DNA of 64,000 nt from Gammaproteobacteria bacterium (GCA_016707425.1 JADJHU010000001.1:186001-250000); one strand, 5' to 3'; positions 27,811 through 37,779 are shown, counted from the first letter of the stretch. Notes: generated by a model from the letters alone, not told the origin. Numbers and translations are program-made.

Positions 27811-29067
27811 TCAAGCATGATGTTCGACGCGTACACGCATCAGGCACGATGCCCCGGCCACGAACAGCACGGCGATCGAGCCGATCGCGAGGCGTGAGTC
27901 CCCCGTGAAGAGCGCCACCGTGCCCGCGAGCAGCGGCCCGAGGATGGCCGCCGCCTTGCCCATCATGTTGTAGAAGCCGAAGAACTCCCCTGCCTTGCCC
28001 GCCGGCACCAGCCGTCCGTAGAGCGAGCGCGAGAGCGACTGGATGCCGCCCTGCACGCAGCCGATGACGACGGCGAGCACGAAGAACTCGGGCTCGGAAT
28101 CAAGGAAGTACGCATAGCCGGTGGCCGCCGCATAGACCGCGAGCGCGAGGAAGATCCCCGTGCGCGCGCCGAGGCGCTGGCCGAGCCAACCGAATCCGAG
28201 CGCGGCCGGGAAGGCAACGAACTGCACGAGCAGCAGCGCCTGGATCAGGCTCGACTGCGCGAGCCCGAGCGACAGCCCATAGTCCACAGCCATCTTGATG
28301 ACGGTATTCACCCCGTCGATGTAGAACCAGTAGGCAAGGAGAAACCACAGGAGCGTGCGATCACGCCGCACGCCTGCGAGCGTCGCCGCGAGCTCACGCC
28401 AGCCGGCGCGGACCGCCGCGGCCGCAGGCAGCGCGGTCCCGCCATCCCGCTCGCGCACCACGAGCACCGCCGGCAGTGTGAACAGCAGCCACCACACGGC
28501 CACGGACAGGAAAGAGGCCTGCACGGCATGGCCCACATCTGCGAACCCGAACACCTGCGGCTGGGAGACCATGAAGGCATTCACGGCAAAGAGCAGGCCC
28601 CCGCCCAGATAGCCGAGCGCATAGCCATAGCCCGAGACGAGGTCGTACTCGTGCTCGGCTGCCACATCCGTGAGGAGCGAATCATAGAACTGGTTGCCGC
28701 CCCAGAAGCCGATGGATGCGGCGCCGTAGAGCAGCGACGCAGCCACCCAGTTTCCTTGCGCGACCAGCACGAATGCGGCGGTCATCGCCGCGCCGAGGAG
28801 TGTGAAGAGTGCGAGCAGCTTCACGCGCGCCCGCCCCTTGTCGGCAATGGCACCGATGAGCGGCGCCATGAGCGCCACCACCAGGCTCGCACCGCCGTTG
28901 GCCAGCCCGAGGCGGAAGGTGCTCTCGGTCGCCGCAACACCCGCATTCCAGTACTGCTTGAAATACAGCGGGAAGAAGCCCGCCATCACGGTCGTCGCGA
29001 AAGCCGAGTTGGCCCAGTCGTAGAACGCCCAGGCGAGCACCGGGCGACGAGTGAAGAGTCTGGTCAC
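27811..29067 (-). CDS. MFS transporter, UMF1/Atg22-like
   Basis: 418 residues from GTG 29067 with twelve hydrophobic segments. The N-terminus WAFYDWANSAFATTVMAGFF is diagnostic of the UMF1 (Atg22-like, DUF1228/MFS_1) family. FFGFYNMMGKAAAILGPLLA near the C-terminus is also conserved. Yeast Atg22 exports amino acids from the vacuole; bacterial members are uncharacterised, so the substrate is unknown. The gene is intact and flanked on both sides by degraded toxin-antitoxin sequences. Confidence 0.88.
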   Translation of the reverse strand: MTRLFTRRPVLAWAFYDWANSAFATTVMAGFFPLYFKQYWNAGVAATESTFRLGLANGGASLVVALMAPLIGAIADKGRARVKLLALFTLLGAAMTAAFVLVAQGNWVAASLLYGAASIGFWGGNQFYDSLLTDVAAEHEYDLVSGYGYALGYLGGGLLFAVNAFMVSQPQVFGFADVGHAVQASFLSVAVWWLLFTLPAVLVVRERDGGTALPAAAAVRAGWRELAATLAGVRRDRTLLWFLLAYWFYIDGVNTVIKMAVDYGLSLGLAQSSLIQALLLVQFVAFPAALGFGWLGQRLGARTGIFLALAVYAAATGYAYFLDSEPEFFVLAVVIGCVQGGIQSLSRSLYGRLVPAGKAGEFFGFYNMMGKAAAILGPLLAGTVALFTGDSRLAIGSIAVLFVAGASCLMRVRVEHHA

Positions 29068-29109
29068 AGGGAAAGGCTAACCGCAAGGACGGGACAACAC
29101 CACTCTGGT

Positions 29110-29132
29110 TTGACGTTTAACGTTTCGATATA
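29110..29132 (+). promoter_or_regulatory. Possible promoter/operator of the higBA remnant
   Basis: TTGACG (29110-29115) is followed by ACGTTT repeated twice and GATATA. The AACGTT centre is palindromic. The spacing to a -10 is short (11-13 bases), so promoter strength is doubtful, but the position about 12-30 bases before the HigB-like start fits an autoregulated toxin-antitoxin promoter. Confidence 0.25.
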
Positions 29133-29143
29133 GCCTGTCTCCG

Positions 29144-29400
29144 ATGATCGGGCTTTCGGTGCCCGGCCGGGGGTGCTGTTCGACCGGCAGAGCCGCCGCT
29201 TTCGGTATTTTCAGATGGCGACCCAGCTCGCCCAGCTCGATGCCGCCGAAACGCTCGGTTCCTGCGTTCGCCGCCGGGCACGTCTCGAGGCACTGAGGGC
29301 AGGCGCAACGGCCGTACAGCATCCGCCTGAACGTCAGTTCCGCCTCTGCTTTCGCTGGCCGCCGAGGACCCGCCGCGTCGAAATCGTCGTTACCACGGGC
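29144..29400 (+). pseudogene. HigB/RelE-like toxin remnant
   Basis: From ATG 29144 the HigB sequence can be followed only by switching frames. LFDRQSRRFRYFQ and TQLAQLDAAETL come first, then LEALRAG, then YSIRLNV, and finally QFRLCFRWPP with VEIV. These pieces occur in the right order for the RelE-superfamily toxin (head helices, LEALKGDR, QYRICFRW, VEIVDYH) with at least three frame changes. The toxin cannot be made from this sequence. It precedes a higA remnant as in normal higBA operons. Confidence 0.55.
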
Positions 29401-29404
29401 ACCC

Positions 29405-29692
29405 ATGTTTCGCAACGGCATGCGCCCCGTGCGGCGGAGAGTGCTCGCAGAGGGACTTCCTGAGCCGCGGCCGGGTGCGACGCCCTGGCCAGGGCGCTTG
29501 CCGTACCCGCCCCGCGCATCAACGACATCGTGCGCAAGCGCCGCAGCGTCACCGCGGATACCGCCATGCGCCTGGCCCGCTACTTCGGCGGCGACGCACG
29601 TTCCTGGCTCAACTTCGCCATCCGACCTGCGGGTGGCCGAGCTCGCCAAGGGCCGGCGGATTGCCCGCGAGGTGTCGCCGAAGGCTGCCTGA
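29405..29692 (+). pseudogene. HigA-family antitoxin remnant
   Basis: The start MFRNGMRPV resembles the HigA head. A different frame then gives ALARALAVPAPRINDIVRKR and SVTADTAMRLARYFGGDARS, the XRE helix-turn-helix core. The tail DLRVAELAKGRRIAREV returns to the first frame and stops at 29692. At least two indels and a short deletion near 29625 are needed to restore the usual protein of about 95 residues. An N-terminally shortened helix-turn-helix peptide from 29530 could still be translated, but that is speculative. Confidence 0.65.
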
Positions 29693-29711
29693 GCTCTCAC
29701 CGTCGCCGAGC

Positions 29712-31300
<1,589 letters not shown>

Positions 31301-31337
31301 CGGTCGGGATCGGAGCGGGTGAAAAAGGGCGTGGATT

Positions 31338-31829
31338 CTAGCAGTGCAGGTGCTCGAGGGCGCACTTGAGGACCACGGCATCCTCACGCCCGCCGGAGGC
31401 CTGGTAATAGCCACGGCGCATGCCAATCTGCCGGAAGCCGAGCGACTGGTAGAGCCGGATCGCCGCGGTGTTCGAAGGACGGACCTCGAGGAACACCTCG
31501 CTCATCCCCTCCTCGCGGGCGAGCGCCATCAGGTGCTCGAGCAGCCGCCGGCCGACGCCCCGGCAGCGGAATTCCTCACGCACGCAGATATTGAGGATGT
31601 GCGCTTCACCCGCACCCGCGGAGAGGATGCCGTAGCCGATGAGCTCGCCAGCGAGCTCGACTGCGCGACAGGTGTAACCGACGCGCACACAGTCACGAAA
31701 AATCCCCTCGCTCCACGGGAAGGCGTAGGCGGCGCGTTCGATCGCGAGCACCTGCGACACGTCCCCTTCGGCCATCGCCCGAAAGACGATCGCCGGCGGC
31801 ACATCGAGATGCTCAGGGGCAGTGGCCAT
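31338..31829 (-). CDS. rimI: Ribosomal protein S18 N-alpha-acetyltransferase
   Basis: 163 residues, GNAT fold. The acetyl-CoA site is REEFRCRGVGRRLLEHLM and the C-terminal segment SNTAAIRLYQSLGFRQIGMR followed by YYQ is typical of RimI. AFPWSEGIFRDCV matches the substrate region. It acetylates the N-terminus of S18 (family knowledge). It lies immediately downstream of the uracil-DNA glycosylase gene; the junction is blurred by a probable frame error. Confidence 0.9.
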   Translation of the reverse strand: MATAPEHLDVPPAIVFRAMAEGDVSQVLAIERAAYAFPWSEGIFRDCVRVGYTCRAVELAGELIGYGILSAGAGEAHILNICVREEFRCRGVGRRLLEHLMALAREEGMSEVFLEVRPSNTAAIRLYQSLGFRQIGMRRGYYQASGGREDAVVLKCALEHLHC

Positions 31830-32521
31830 CCTCTTGCTCTCCGGCAGGCCCTGCAGCGGGCGAACTTGAGATCCTCCCAGGCCTTGCGCTTGTCACCGGG
31901 CGTGCGCAGCAGATAGGACGGATGGTAGGTGACCACGAGCGGCGTGGATGCCTCACCGAAGGCATGCACGCGTCCCCGCAGCTTCCCCAGGGGAGCGTCG
32001 GTCGCCAGCAGGTTCTGCGCGGCCACCCGCCCGACGGCTAGGATCAGCCGCGGCCTGAGCAAGGCCACCTGGCGATGCAGATACGGCAGGCAGGCGGCCA
32101 CCTCCTCCGGTCTCGGTTCGCGGTTGTTCGGGGGGCGGCATTTGAGGATATTCGCCACATAGGCCGTATCGCGGCGATCGAGCCCTATGGCTCGCAGCAT
32201 GGCATCGAGCAGCTGCCCGGCCGGACCCACGAAGGGCTCGCCGCGCCGGTCCTCTTCCGCGCCCGGCGCCTCGCCGACGACGAGCCAGCGGGCACCCGGG
32301 CTGCCCACGCCAAAGACGGTCTGCGTGCGCCCGGTATGCAGCCCGCACCTTCGGCAGGTGCTCACCTCGCGCCGCAGCCCCTCCCAGTCGTCCGGGGACG
32401 CGACGGGCTGCAGGGTGGCGGGCGGACTCGCCGGCACTGCCTCACGCGCCACGACCCCCCGCGGAACCCAGAGGTCGATCCCGAGCGCCTCCAGATACGC
32501 GGCGCGGTACGCGGTGCTCAT
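31813..32521 (-). CDS. Uracil-DNA glycosylase, family 4 (3' end uncertain)
   Basis: From ATG 32521 (overlapping the pssA stop, ATGA) the protein has the N-terminal iron-sulphur cysteines in CRRCGLHTGRTQTVFG, the active site WLVVGEAPGAEEDRRGEPFV, NILKCRPPNNREPRPEEVAA with two more cysteines, and VVTYHPSYLLRTPGDKRKAW. It removes uracil from DNA. After EDLKFAR (about 31855) the reading frame becomes nonsense overlapping rimI and would run to 31529. One alternative frame stops at 31813 inside rimI; another fuses in frame with rimI. The true end is therefore uncertain, but the catalytic domain is complete. Confidence 0.85.
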
Positions 32522-33303
32522 GATCTGCGGCCATCCCGGCCCGGCCCCCTCCGCAGCAGGCGGCGGACGCGCCGGGCCACCCACAGCGCCGGAGCCGAGA
32601 GCGCGTAGGTGCTGAACATCGCGAGCAGCATGGTCGGAGGATCGAGCGCAATCAGCACGAAGAACAGCGGCACGATGATGAAATAGGCAAAGCGGACCCG
32701 CCGGTCCATGTCGAACTGCTTGAGGCTCGGATAGCCGAAGCGGCTCACCATGAGTGCGCCTGCCGAAGCCGTGATTGCGAAGGCCACGATCAGTCCTGTC
32801 AGCCCCGGAGTCTGCCAGTCGCTCGCGAACCAGATGAACGCGGCGGCGATCGCCGCCGCCGACGGGCTCGGCAGTCCCTCGAAGAAGCGCTTGTCCTGGC
32901 TCGCCGTACGCGCATTGAAGCGCGCGAGACGGAGCGCGGCGGTGGCCGCATAGAAGAATGCGGCAAGCCAGCCGAGGCGCCCCCAGGCCTGCCCGTATTC
33001 GGCGATGCGCTCGTGACCCCACTGGTAAGTCACGATGGCGGGCGCCAGCCCGAAGGCCACCATGTCGGCAAGGCTGTCGTATTCCTTGCCGAAGCTGCTC
33101 TCCGTGCCCGTCCAGCGCGCCACGCGTCCGTCCAGGCCATCGAACAGCATGGCGGCGAACACCGCCATGCCGGCGCGCTCGAAGTTGCTGTCGATCGCGG
33201 CGACGATGGCGTAGAAGCCTGCGAACAGGCAGCCTGTCGTGAGCAGGTTCGGGAGCAGGTAGACGCCGCGCCGGGGCGGCTTCGCAGCTTGTCCGTCGTT
33301 CAT
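32518..33303 (-). CDS. pssA: CDP-diacylglycerol-serine O-phosphatidyltransferase
   Basis: 261 residues, a membrane enzyme making phosphatidylserine. The CDP-alcohol phosphotransferase signature (DGxxAR...G...D...D) is DGLDGRVARWTGTESSFG followed by KEYDSLAD. About seven to eight hydrophobic helices follow. The N-terminus GVYLLPNLLTTGCLFAGFYA is typical of the membrane-type (subclass II) PssA. It is co-transcribed with the glycosylase gene (ATGA overlap). Confidence 0.92.
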   Translation of the reverse strand: MNDGQAAKPPRRGVYLLPNLLTTGCLFAGFYAIVAAIDSNFERAGMAVFAAMLFDGLDGRVARWTGTESSFGKEYDSLADMVAFGLAPAIVTYQWGHERIAEYGQAWGRLGWLAAFFYAATAALRLARFNARTASQDKRFFEGLPSPSAAAIAAAFIWFASDWQTPGLTGLIVAFAITASAGALMVSRFGYPSLKQFDMDRRVRFAYFIIVPLFFVLIALDPPTMLLAMFSTYALSAPALWVARRVRRLLRRGPGRDGRRS

Positions 33304-33363
33304 CGCGAGGCATCATAGGCGGCACGGTCCTCCCTCTCAACGGCTGCCGCCGACCGGCCTGCT

Positions 33364-33369
33364 AAGATG
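33364..33369 (+). promoter_or_regulatory. Possible -10 element (TAAGAT) upstream of proS
   Basis: TAAGAT in the 88-base pssA-proS divergent gap would place the transcription start about 15 bases before the proS ATG. No convincing -35 is present. A matching GCTAAGAT stands on the other strand before mrp (around 41900). Confidence 0.25.
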
Positions 33370-33391
33370 CCGCCTTCGCCCGAGGACACCC

Positions 33392-35113
33392 ATGCGCTGG
33401 TCTCAGTATCCCGTCAACACCGCCAAGGAAACGCCCGCTGAAGCCGAGATCGTGAGCCACCAGCTCATGCTGCGCGCGGGGCTCATCCGCCGCCTCGCCG
33501 CCGGCCTCTACACCTGGCTGCCGCTCGGTCTGAGGACGCTGCGCAAGGTCGAGACCATCGTGCGCGAGGAAATGGATCGCGCAGGCGCGCTGGAGCTGCT
33601 GATGCCGGCCATCCAGCCCGCGGAGCTCTGGGTGGAATCGGGCCGCTGGAACCAGTTCGGCCCGGAGCTGCTGCGCCTGCGAGACCGCCACGAGCGCGAT
33701 TTCTGCGTGGGCCCGACGCACGAAGAGGTGATCACGGACATCGCGCGGCGCGAGCTCAAGAGCTACCGCCAGCTGCCTGTCAATTTCTACCAGATCCAGA
33801 CCAAGTTCCGGGACGAGGTGCGCCCGCGTTTCGGCGTGATGCGCGCACGCGAGTTCATGATGAAGGACGCCTATTCCTTCCACCTCGACGAGGCGTCGCT
33901 CGCGGAAGGCTATCGGGCGATGTACGACGCCTACTCGCGCATCTTCAGCCGGATGGGGCTGAAGTTCCGCGCCGTGCAGGCGGACACCGGTGCGATCGGT
34001 GGCAGCGCCTCGCAGGAGTTCCACGTGCTCGCCACCTCGGGTGAGGATGCGATCGCCTTCTCGGATGGCTCCGATTACGCAGCGAATGTCGAGACCGCCG
34101 AGGCGGTCGCGCCCCGGGGGGAGCGACCGGCTCCTCGGGAGCCGCTCGCGCGCGTGCATACCCCGGGCGTGAAGAGCATCGCCGAGCTGTGCGCCTTCCT
34201 GAAGATCGGACCCGAGCGCAGCATCAAGGCGATCGTCGTAGAAGGCGCGGACGGAGCTCCGGTGCTGCTCTGCCTGCGCGGCGATCACGAGCTCAACGTG
34301 GTGAAGGCGCAGAAGCTCGCCGTCATCCGCTCGCCGCTCACTTTTGCATCTCCCGAAACCATCCGCACAGCCTTCGGCGCAGCACCCGGGTCTCTCGGAC
34401 CCGTCGGCTTCCGGGGACGCGTGATCGCCGATCGCGCCGTGGCCGGCCTCGCCGATTCGGTGGCCGGCGCCAACGAGGACGACTGGCACGTCACGGGCTT
34501 CACCTTCGGGCGCGATGCACCCGAGCCGGAATACGCGGACCTGCGCAATGTCGTCGAGGGCGACCCCTCCCCAGATGGCCGCGGTGCCCTGCGCATCGCG
34601 CGCGGGATCGAGGTCGGACACATCTTCCAGCTCGGCCGCAAGTACAGCGAATCGATGGGCGCGACCGTGCTCGACGAGGCCGGACGCAGCGTGACCCTCT
34701 TCATGGGCTGCTATGGCATCGGTGTGACGCGCGTCGTGGCGGCGGCGATCGAGCAGAACCACGATGAGCGCGGCATCGTCTGGCCTGACCCGATCGCTCC
34801 CTTCCAGGTGGTGCTCGTGGCCCTCAACCTGCACAAATCCAGCCGTGTTCGCGAAGCAGCCGACCGCCTGTACGATGAGCTCTGCGCCGCCGGCGTCGAC
34901 GTGCTCTACGACGACCGCGACGCGCGCCCCGGCGTGAAGTTCGCCGATGCCGAGCTCCTGGGTATTCCGCATCGCATCGTCGTGGGCGAGCGCGGGCTCG
35001 ACGCAGGAAAGCTCGAGTACCGGCATCGCCGGGCGAGTGTCAGCGAAGACATCCCGCTCGACGGCGTGCTCACCTGCCTGCGCACACGTTTCGGCACGGC
35101 CGCCGCCGAGTGA
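33392..35113 (+). CDS. proS: Prolyl-tRNA synthetase (bacterial type)
   Basis: 573 residues, class II synthetase of the bacterial form. The catalytic motifs are YTWLPLGLRTLRKVETIVRE (motif 1 region), PTHEEVITDI and FYQIQTKFRDEVRPRFGVMR (motif 2), and MGCYGIGVTRVVAAAIEQNH (motif 3). The YbaK-like editing insertion is present around 230-390 (VKSIAELCAFLKIGPERSIK, LRGDHELNVVKAQKL). The C-terminal anticodon-binding domain follows. It charges tRNA-Pro and hydrolyses Ala-tRNA-Pro. It is divergent from pssA and followed eight bases later by the transglycosylase gene. Confidence 0.97.
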   Translation: MRWSQYPVNTAKETPAEAEIVSHQLMLRAGLIRRLAAGLYTWLPLGLRTLRKVETIVREEMDRAGALELLMPAIQPAELWVESGRWNQFGPELLRLRDRHERDFCVGPTHEEVITDIARRELKSYRQLPVNFYQIQTKFRDEVRPRFGVMRAREFMMKDAYSFHLDEASLAEGYRAMYDAYSRIFSRMGLKFRAVQADTGAIGGSASQEFHVLATSGEDAIAFSDGSDYAANVETAEAVAPRGERPAPREPLARVHTPGVKSIAELCAFLKIGPERSIKAIVVEGADGAPVLLCLRGDHELNVVKAQKLAVIRSPLTFASPETIRTAFGAAPGSLGPVGFRGRVIADRAVAGLADSVAGANEDDWHVTGFTFGRDAPEPEYADLRNVVEGDPSPDGRGALRIARGIEVGHIFQLGRKYSESMGATVLDEAGRSVTLFMGCYGIGVTRVVAAAIEQNHDERGIVWPDPIAPFQVVLVALNLHKSSRVREAADRLYDELCAAGVDVLYDDRDARPGVKFADAELLGIPHRIVVGERGLDAGKLEYRHRRASVSEDIPLDGVLTCLRTRFGTAAAE

Positions 35114-35120
35114 GGTGCCC

Positions 35121-35789
35121 ATGGGCGGAAGCGCAGCACAGCGCAAGCAGGCAGGTCTCCTCCGGTGCGGTGCGGTGTCCGGTGCGGTGCTCTGTCTGCT
35201 GGCGCTCGCGGCACCGGCGGGCGCTGACCAGCAGCGCGACCCCGACCTGCAGGCCACTGTAGGCCGGGCGATTGCCCTGGCCGAATGCTTCACGGACCAG
35301 TACGACTCGGCGGTCTGGTACAAGATGATGGAGCCGCGCCTGCGCCCCAGGGTGGGCGACCGGCAGGAGCGGCTCGAGATCCTGAAGACCGTCTTCTGCG
35401 AGGCCCATCGGCCGGGTGAGCTGCGCCTGCCACCCGGCCTGGTCATGGCCGTGATCGATGCGGAGAGTCGCTTCGATCGGTGGGCGGTCTCCTACGCGGG
35501 AGCGGTCGGCCTGATGCAGGTGATGCCCTTCTGGCCGGAACGGCTCGGCATGCGCCGCCATGAGCTCACCCGCATCGCACCCAACATCCGTATGGGTTGC
35601 GCGATCCTTCGACACTACCTGCAGCGCGAGCGCAACGACGTACAGAAGGCCCTCGCGCGCTACAACGGCAGCATCGGGCGGCGCGATTACCCGGATCTCG
35701 TCATCCAGCGCTGGACACGCTGGAACGGCGCAGATGACCTCGGGCTCGTCCCGAGTGGTCAGCGGCCGCTGAAGCCCTCGGGCATCTGA
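35121..35789 (+). CDS. Lytic transglycosylase, SLT type, secreted
   Basis: 222 residues from ATG 35121. The signal peptide is LLRCGAVSGAVLCLLALAAP ending near AGADQ. The SLT domain follows: MAVIDAESRFDRWAVSYAGA with the catalytic Glu, VGLMQVMPFW, and KALARYNGSIGRRDYPDLV. It cleaves peptidoglycan between MurNAc and GlcNAc in the periplasm. No lipobox is evident. It is close behind proS and its 3' end overlaps that of acyP on the opposite strand by 31 bases. Confidence 0.9.
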   Translation: MGGSAAQRKQAGLLRCGAVSGAVLCLLALAAPAGADQQRDPDLQATVGRAIALAECFTDQYDSAVWYKMMEPRLRPRVGDRQERLEILKTVFCEAHRPGELRLPPGLVMAVIDAESRFDRWAVSYAGAVGLMQVMPFWPERLGMRRHELTRIAPNIRMGCAILRHYLQRERNDVQKALARYNGSIGRRDYPDLVIQRWTRWNGADDLGLVPSGQRPLKPSGI

Positions 35790-36037
35790 TCAGGCCACTC
35801 GGCCTCGCCGGTCTCGACGGCGGTCACCTTCGAGGCGGTCGAGCCGATCCAGAGCCACTGCAGGAATTCCTCGACCGCCGCAGCACGGCCACGCGCGAGA
35901 ACCTCGACACGTCCGTCCGGGAGATTGCGTGCGTAGCCCTCGAGGCCGAGCGCACGGGCCTTCTCCGCGCTCGTCGCGCGGTAGAAGACGCCCTGGACAC
36001 GGCCAGTGACAATCGCTCGGCGGCAGACGACAGGCAT
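35759..36037 (-). CDS. acyP: Acylphosphatase
   Basis: 92 residues from ATG 36037, the family length. GRVQGVFYRATSAEKARALG contains the catalytic arginine loop, and the catalytic Asn is in LEGYARNLPDGRVEVLARG. It hydrolyses acyl phosphates; physiological role unclear. It overlaps the transglycosylase 3' end convergently. Confidence 0.92.
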   Translation of the reverse strand: MPVVCRRAIVTGRVQGVFYRATSAEKARALGLEGYARNLPDGRVEVLARGRAAAVEEFLQWLWIGSTASKVTAVETGEAEWPDQMPEGFSGR

Positions 36038-36095
36038 GAGGCGGATTCCGAGTCCCCAGGCCACAGTCTACCGCCTGCAGCAGTCCTCGTCCGCT

Positions 36096-36788
36096 TCAGC
36101 GCCAGTCCGCCAGCACACTGCGGATGAATGGCACCGTGAGGCGCCGCTGCGCCGCGAGTGCCGCGTCGTCGAGCGTATCGAGCAGTCGATAGAGCGTGTG
36201 CATGTCACGCGGGAAACGGCGCTGCAGGTAGCGCACGGTTTCGTGCGGAAGCTCGAGCCCGCGTGCGCGTGCGCGCCAGCGCAGCGCTTCCTCCTGCCCG
36301 GCTTCCCCGAGCTCGCACAGCTGCAGGATCGTGCCCGCGGCGAAGCGTGAACCGAGGTCGCGCACGGACCACTCGAGCAGGGCCGGCGGCGCCGTCGCCG
36401 CGACGACGAGGCGCGCGCCACGCTCCTCCGCCTCGCGATAGAGCGCGAAGACCTGGAGCTCCCAGTCCTGTCGTCCCACGATCGCATCGAGGTCATCGAG
36501 ACACACGCAGTCGAGGCGCTCCCAGCCCTCGAGGGCCGCGACCCCGAGTCGCACGTTATCACCGAGCGGGAAGTACCCCGCATGGGCGCTCTCGCCCGCG
36601 CGTGCACACGCCGCCTGCAGCAGATGGGTCTTCCCGGTCCCCGCCGCGCCACAGAGCCAGGTGGTCCCGGCCCGTGTCCCGCCGGCGACCGCCTCCAGAT
36701 GCGCAAGTGCCTCGGAATTCGGTCCGGGAAAATAGCTCGCGAACAGGGCCCGATCACGGAGCCGCACCCCGAGCGGCAACTGCTGCAT
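36096..36788 (-). CDS. hda: DnaA regulatory inactivator Hda
   Basis: 230 residues, resembling DnaA domain III without the DNA-binding domain. The N-terminus QQLPLGVRLRDRALFASYFP includes the clamp-binding QLPLG-type motif. Walker A is CGAAGTGKTHLLQAACA and Walker B VCLDDLDAIVGRQDWE. With the sliding clamp it stimulates DnaA-ATP hydrolysis to prevent re-initiation. It follows the CDP-alcohol transferase gene by eight bases in the conserved DUF2066-PgsA-like-hda order. Confidence 0.93.
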   Translation of the reverse strand: MQQLPLGVRLRDRALFASYFPGPNSEALAHLEAVAGGTRAGTTWLCGAAGTGKTHLLQAACARAGESAHAGYFPLGDNVRLGVAALEGWERLDCVCLDDLDAIVGRQDWELQVFALYREAEERGARLVVAATAPPALLEWSVRDLGSRFAAGTILQLCELGEAGQEEALRWRARARGLELPHETVRYLQRRFPRDMHTLYRLLDTLDDAALAAQRRLTVPFIRSVLADWR

Positions 36789-36796
36789 CGGGAGGC

Positions 36797-37348
36797 TCAG
36801 GCGTGGTCCGGCGAGGCCACGAGCGCCCGTCGCACCATGGTGATCGTGTAATCCGCGCCGGAAAGCAGCGTGGTCGCGAGCGCGAAAACGGCCAGGGCCG
36901 CCATGGGCTCGGCAGGCGGAAAGCCGGACGCCGCCCGCAGCATCGCGGCGATGAGGAAAGTGATCTGCAGTGCGGTATTGATCTTCGAGATGCGTGTCGG
37001 CCGGCCCCGGAGCGGGCCGAAAAACATGCGGAACACGAGTGCACCGAAACCGATCAGCACATCACGTGCCACCACTGCAGCGGTGAGCCAGACGGGCACG
37101 AGGCCCTGCCAGGTGGCCACCAGGAACACCGTGACGAGCAGCAGCTTGTCAGCGAGCGGATCCAGGAACCGGCCGAGCGCGGACGTCCAGCCGAAGCGCT
37201 TCGCCAGGTAACCGTCGAGGCCATCGGACACGGCCGCCACCACGAAGACCAGGAAGGCGGTGACGTAGTCGCCCCGCTGCAGGGCCGCCACGACCGGCCA
37301 GATGAGGACGATCCGCAGGAGACAGATGAGGTTCGGCAGATGACGCAA
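36797..37348 (-). CDS. CDP-alcohol phosphatidyltransferase, PgsA-like
   Basis: 183 residues, starting at TTG 37348, the only start in frame that retains the N-terminus MRHLPNLICLLRIVLIWPVV. The CDP-alcohol signature DGLDGYLAKRFGWTSALGRF is followed by LDPLADK. Five to six membrane helices are present. It probably makes phosphatidylglycerophosphate or a related lipid, but this locus usually encodes a second PgsA-like enzyme distinct from the main pgsA, so the exact product is uncertain. Confidence 0.87.
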   Translation of the reverse strand: MRHLPNLICLLRIVLIWPVVAALQRGDYVTAFLVFVVAAVSDGLDGYLAKRFGWTSALGRFLDPLADKLLLVTVFLVATWQGLVPVWLTAAVVARDVLIGFGALVFRMFFGPLRGRPTRISKINTALQITFLIAAMLRAASGFPPAEPMAALAVFALATTLLSGADYTITMVRRALVASPDHA

Positions 37349-37351
37349 GAT

Positions 37352-37696
37352 TCAATGCCGATAGTCGTAACTCAGGCGTCCGGGCGAGGCACCCGCCCGC
37401 GCCACCAGGCCGCCCGCCTCGAGACCTGCACCGAGCGCCCCGGCACCTCCTCGCACCGTCGCATGGAAGACCACGCGGTCACCGGAGACCTCCTCGACCA
37501 CGACGCGACGTACCCCCGGCACTTCGCCCAGCCGCCGCATCACGGCAGCATAGTCCCCGAGCGACTGTACGCCACTGACCTCGACCAGCACGTCGAGCTC
37601 CGGCAGCGCCGCGCCTTCTTCCTGGGCACCCGGCGGCAGGCCGGGAACGGTCAGGCCGAGCACTGCGAGCGCGCAGCAGAGGAGCAGGGATCTCAC
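37352..37696 (-). CDS. Short DUF2066-like exported protein
   Basis: 114 residues from GTG 37696 with a signal peptide (LLLCCALAVLGLTVPGLPPG). The body matches only the C-terminal repeat of DUF2066 proteins (DVLVEVSGVQSLGDYAAVMR, VSGDRVVFHATVRGG, SPGRLSYDYRH). Usual members at this locus are about 350 residues, so the N-terminal two thirds are lacking. The gene is neatly built (signal peptide plus domain), so this may be a genuine short form rather than decay. It is in operon with the PgsA-like gene and divergent from purM. Confidence 0.6.
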   Translation of the reverse strand: MRSLLLCCALAVLGLTVPGLPPGAQEEGAALPELDVLVEVSGVQSLGDYAAVMRRLGEVPGVRRVVVEEVSGDRVVFHATVRGGAGALGAGLEAGGLVARAGASPGRLSYDYRH

Positions 37697-37727
37697 GGGT
37701 ATGCAGGGCTTTCGGTCAGGCTACAGT

Positions 37728-37733
37728 TACAAT
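37728..37733 (+). promoter_or_regulatory. Possible -10 element (TACAAT) upstream of purM
   Basis: TACAAT stands 47 bases before the purM GTG start in the divergent gap. No good -35 is visible and no clear PurR-type palindrome was recognised. Confidence 0.3.
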
Positions 37734-37779
37734 ATCACATCCCCCCTGCACGGCCGGCGAGCCGAGGCGGAGTTCCGCG

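Noticed and set aside
31529..31812. UDG reading frame continuing to 31529
   Set aside because: The sequence after EDLKFAR is Ser/Arg-rich nonsense lying over rimI in another frame; it follows from the frame break.
33362..35446. A 694-codon frame antisense to proS
   Set aside because: A GC-driven shadow; proS is complete on the other strand and the antisense product has no domain.
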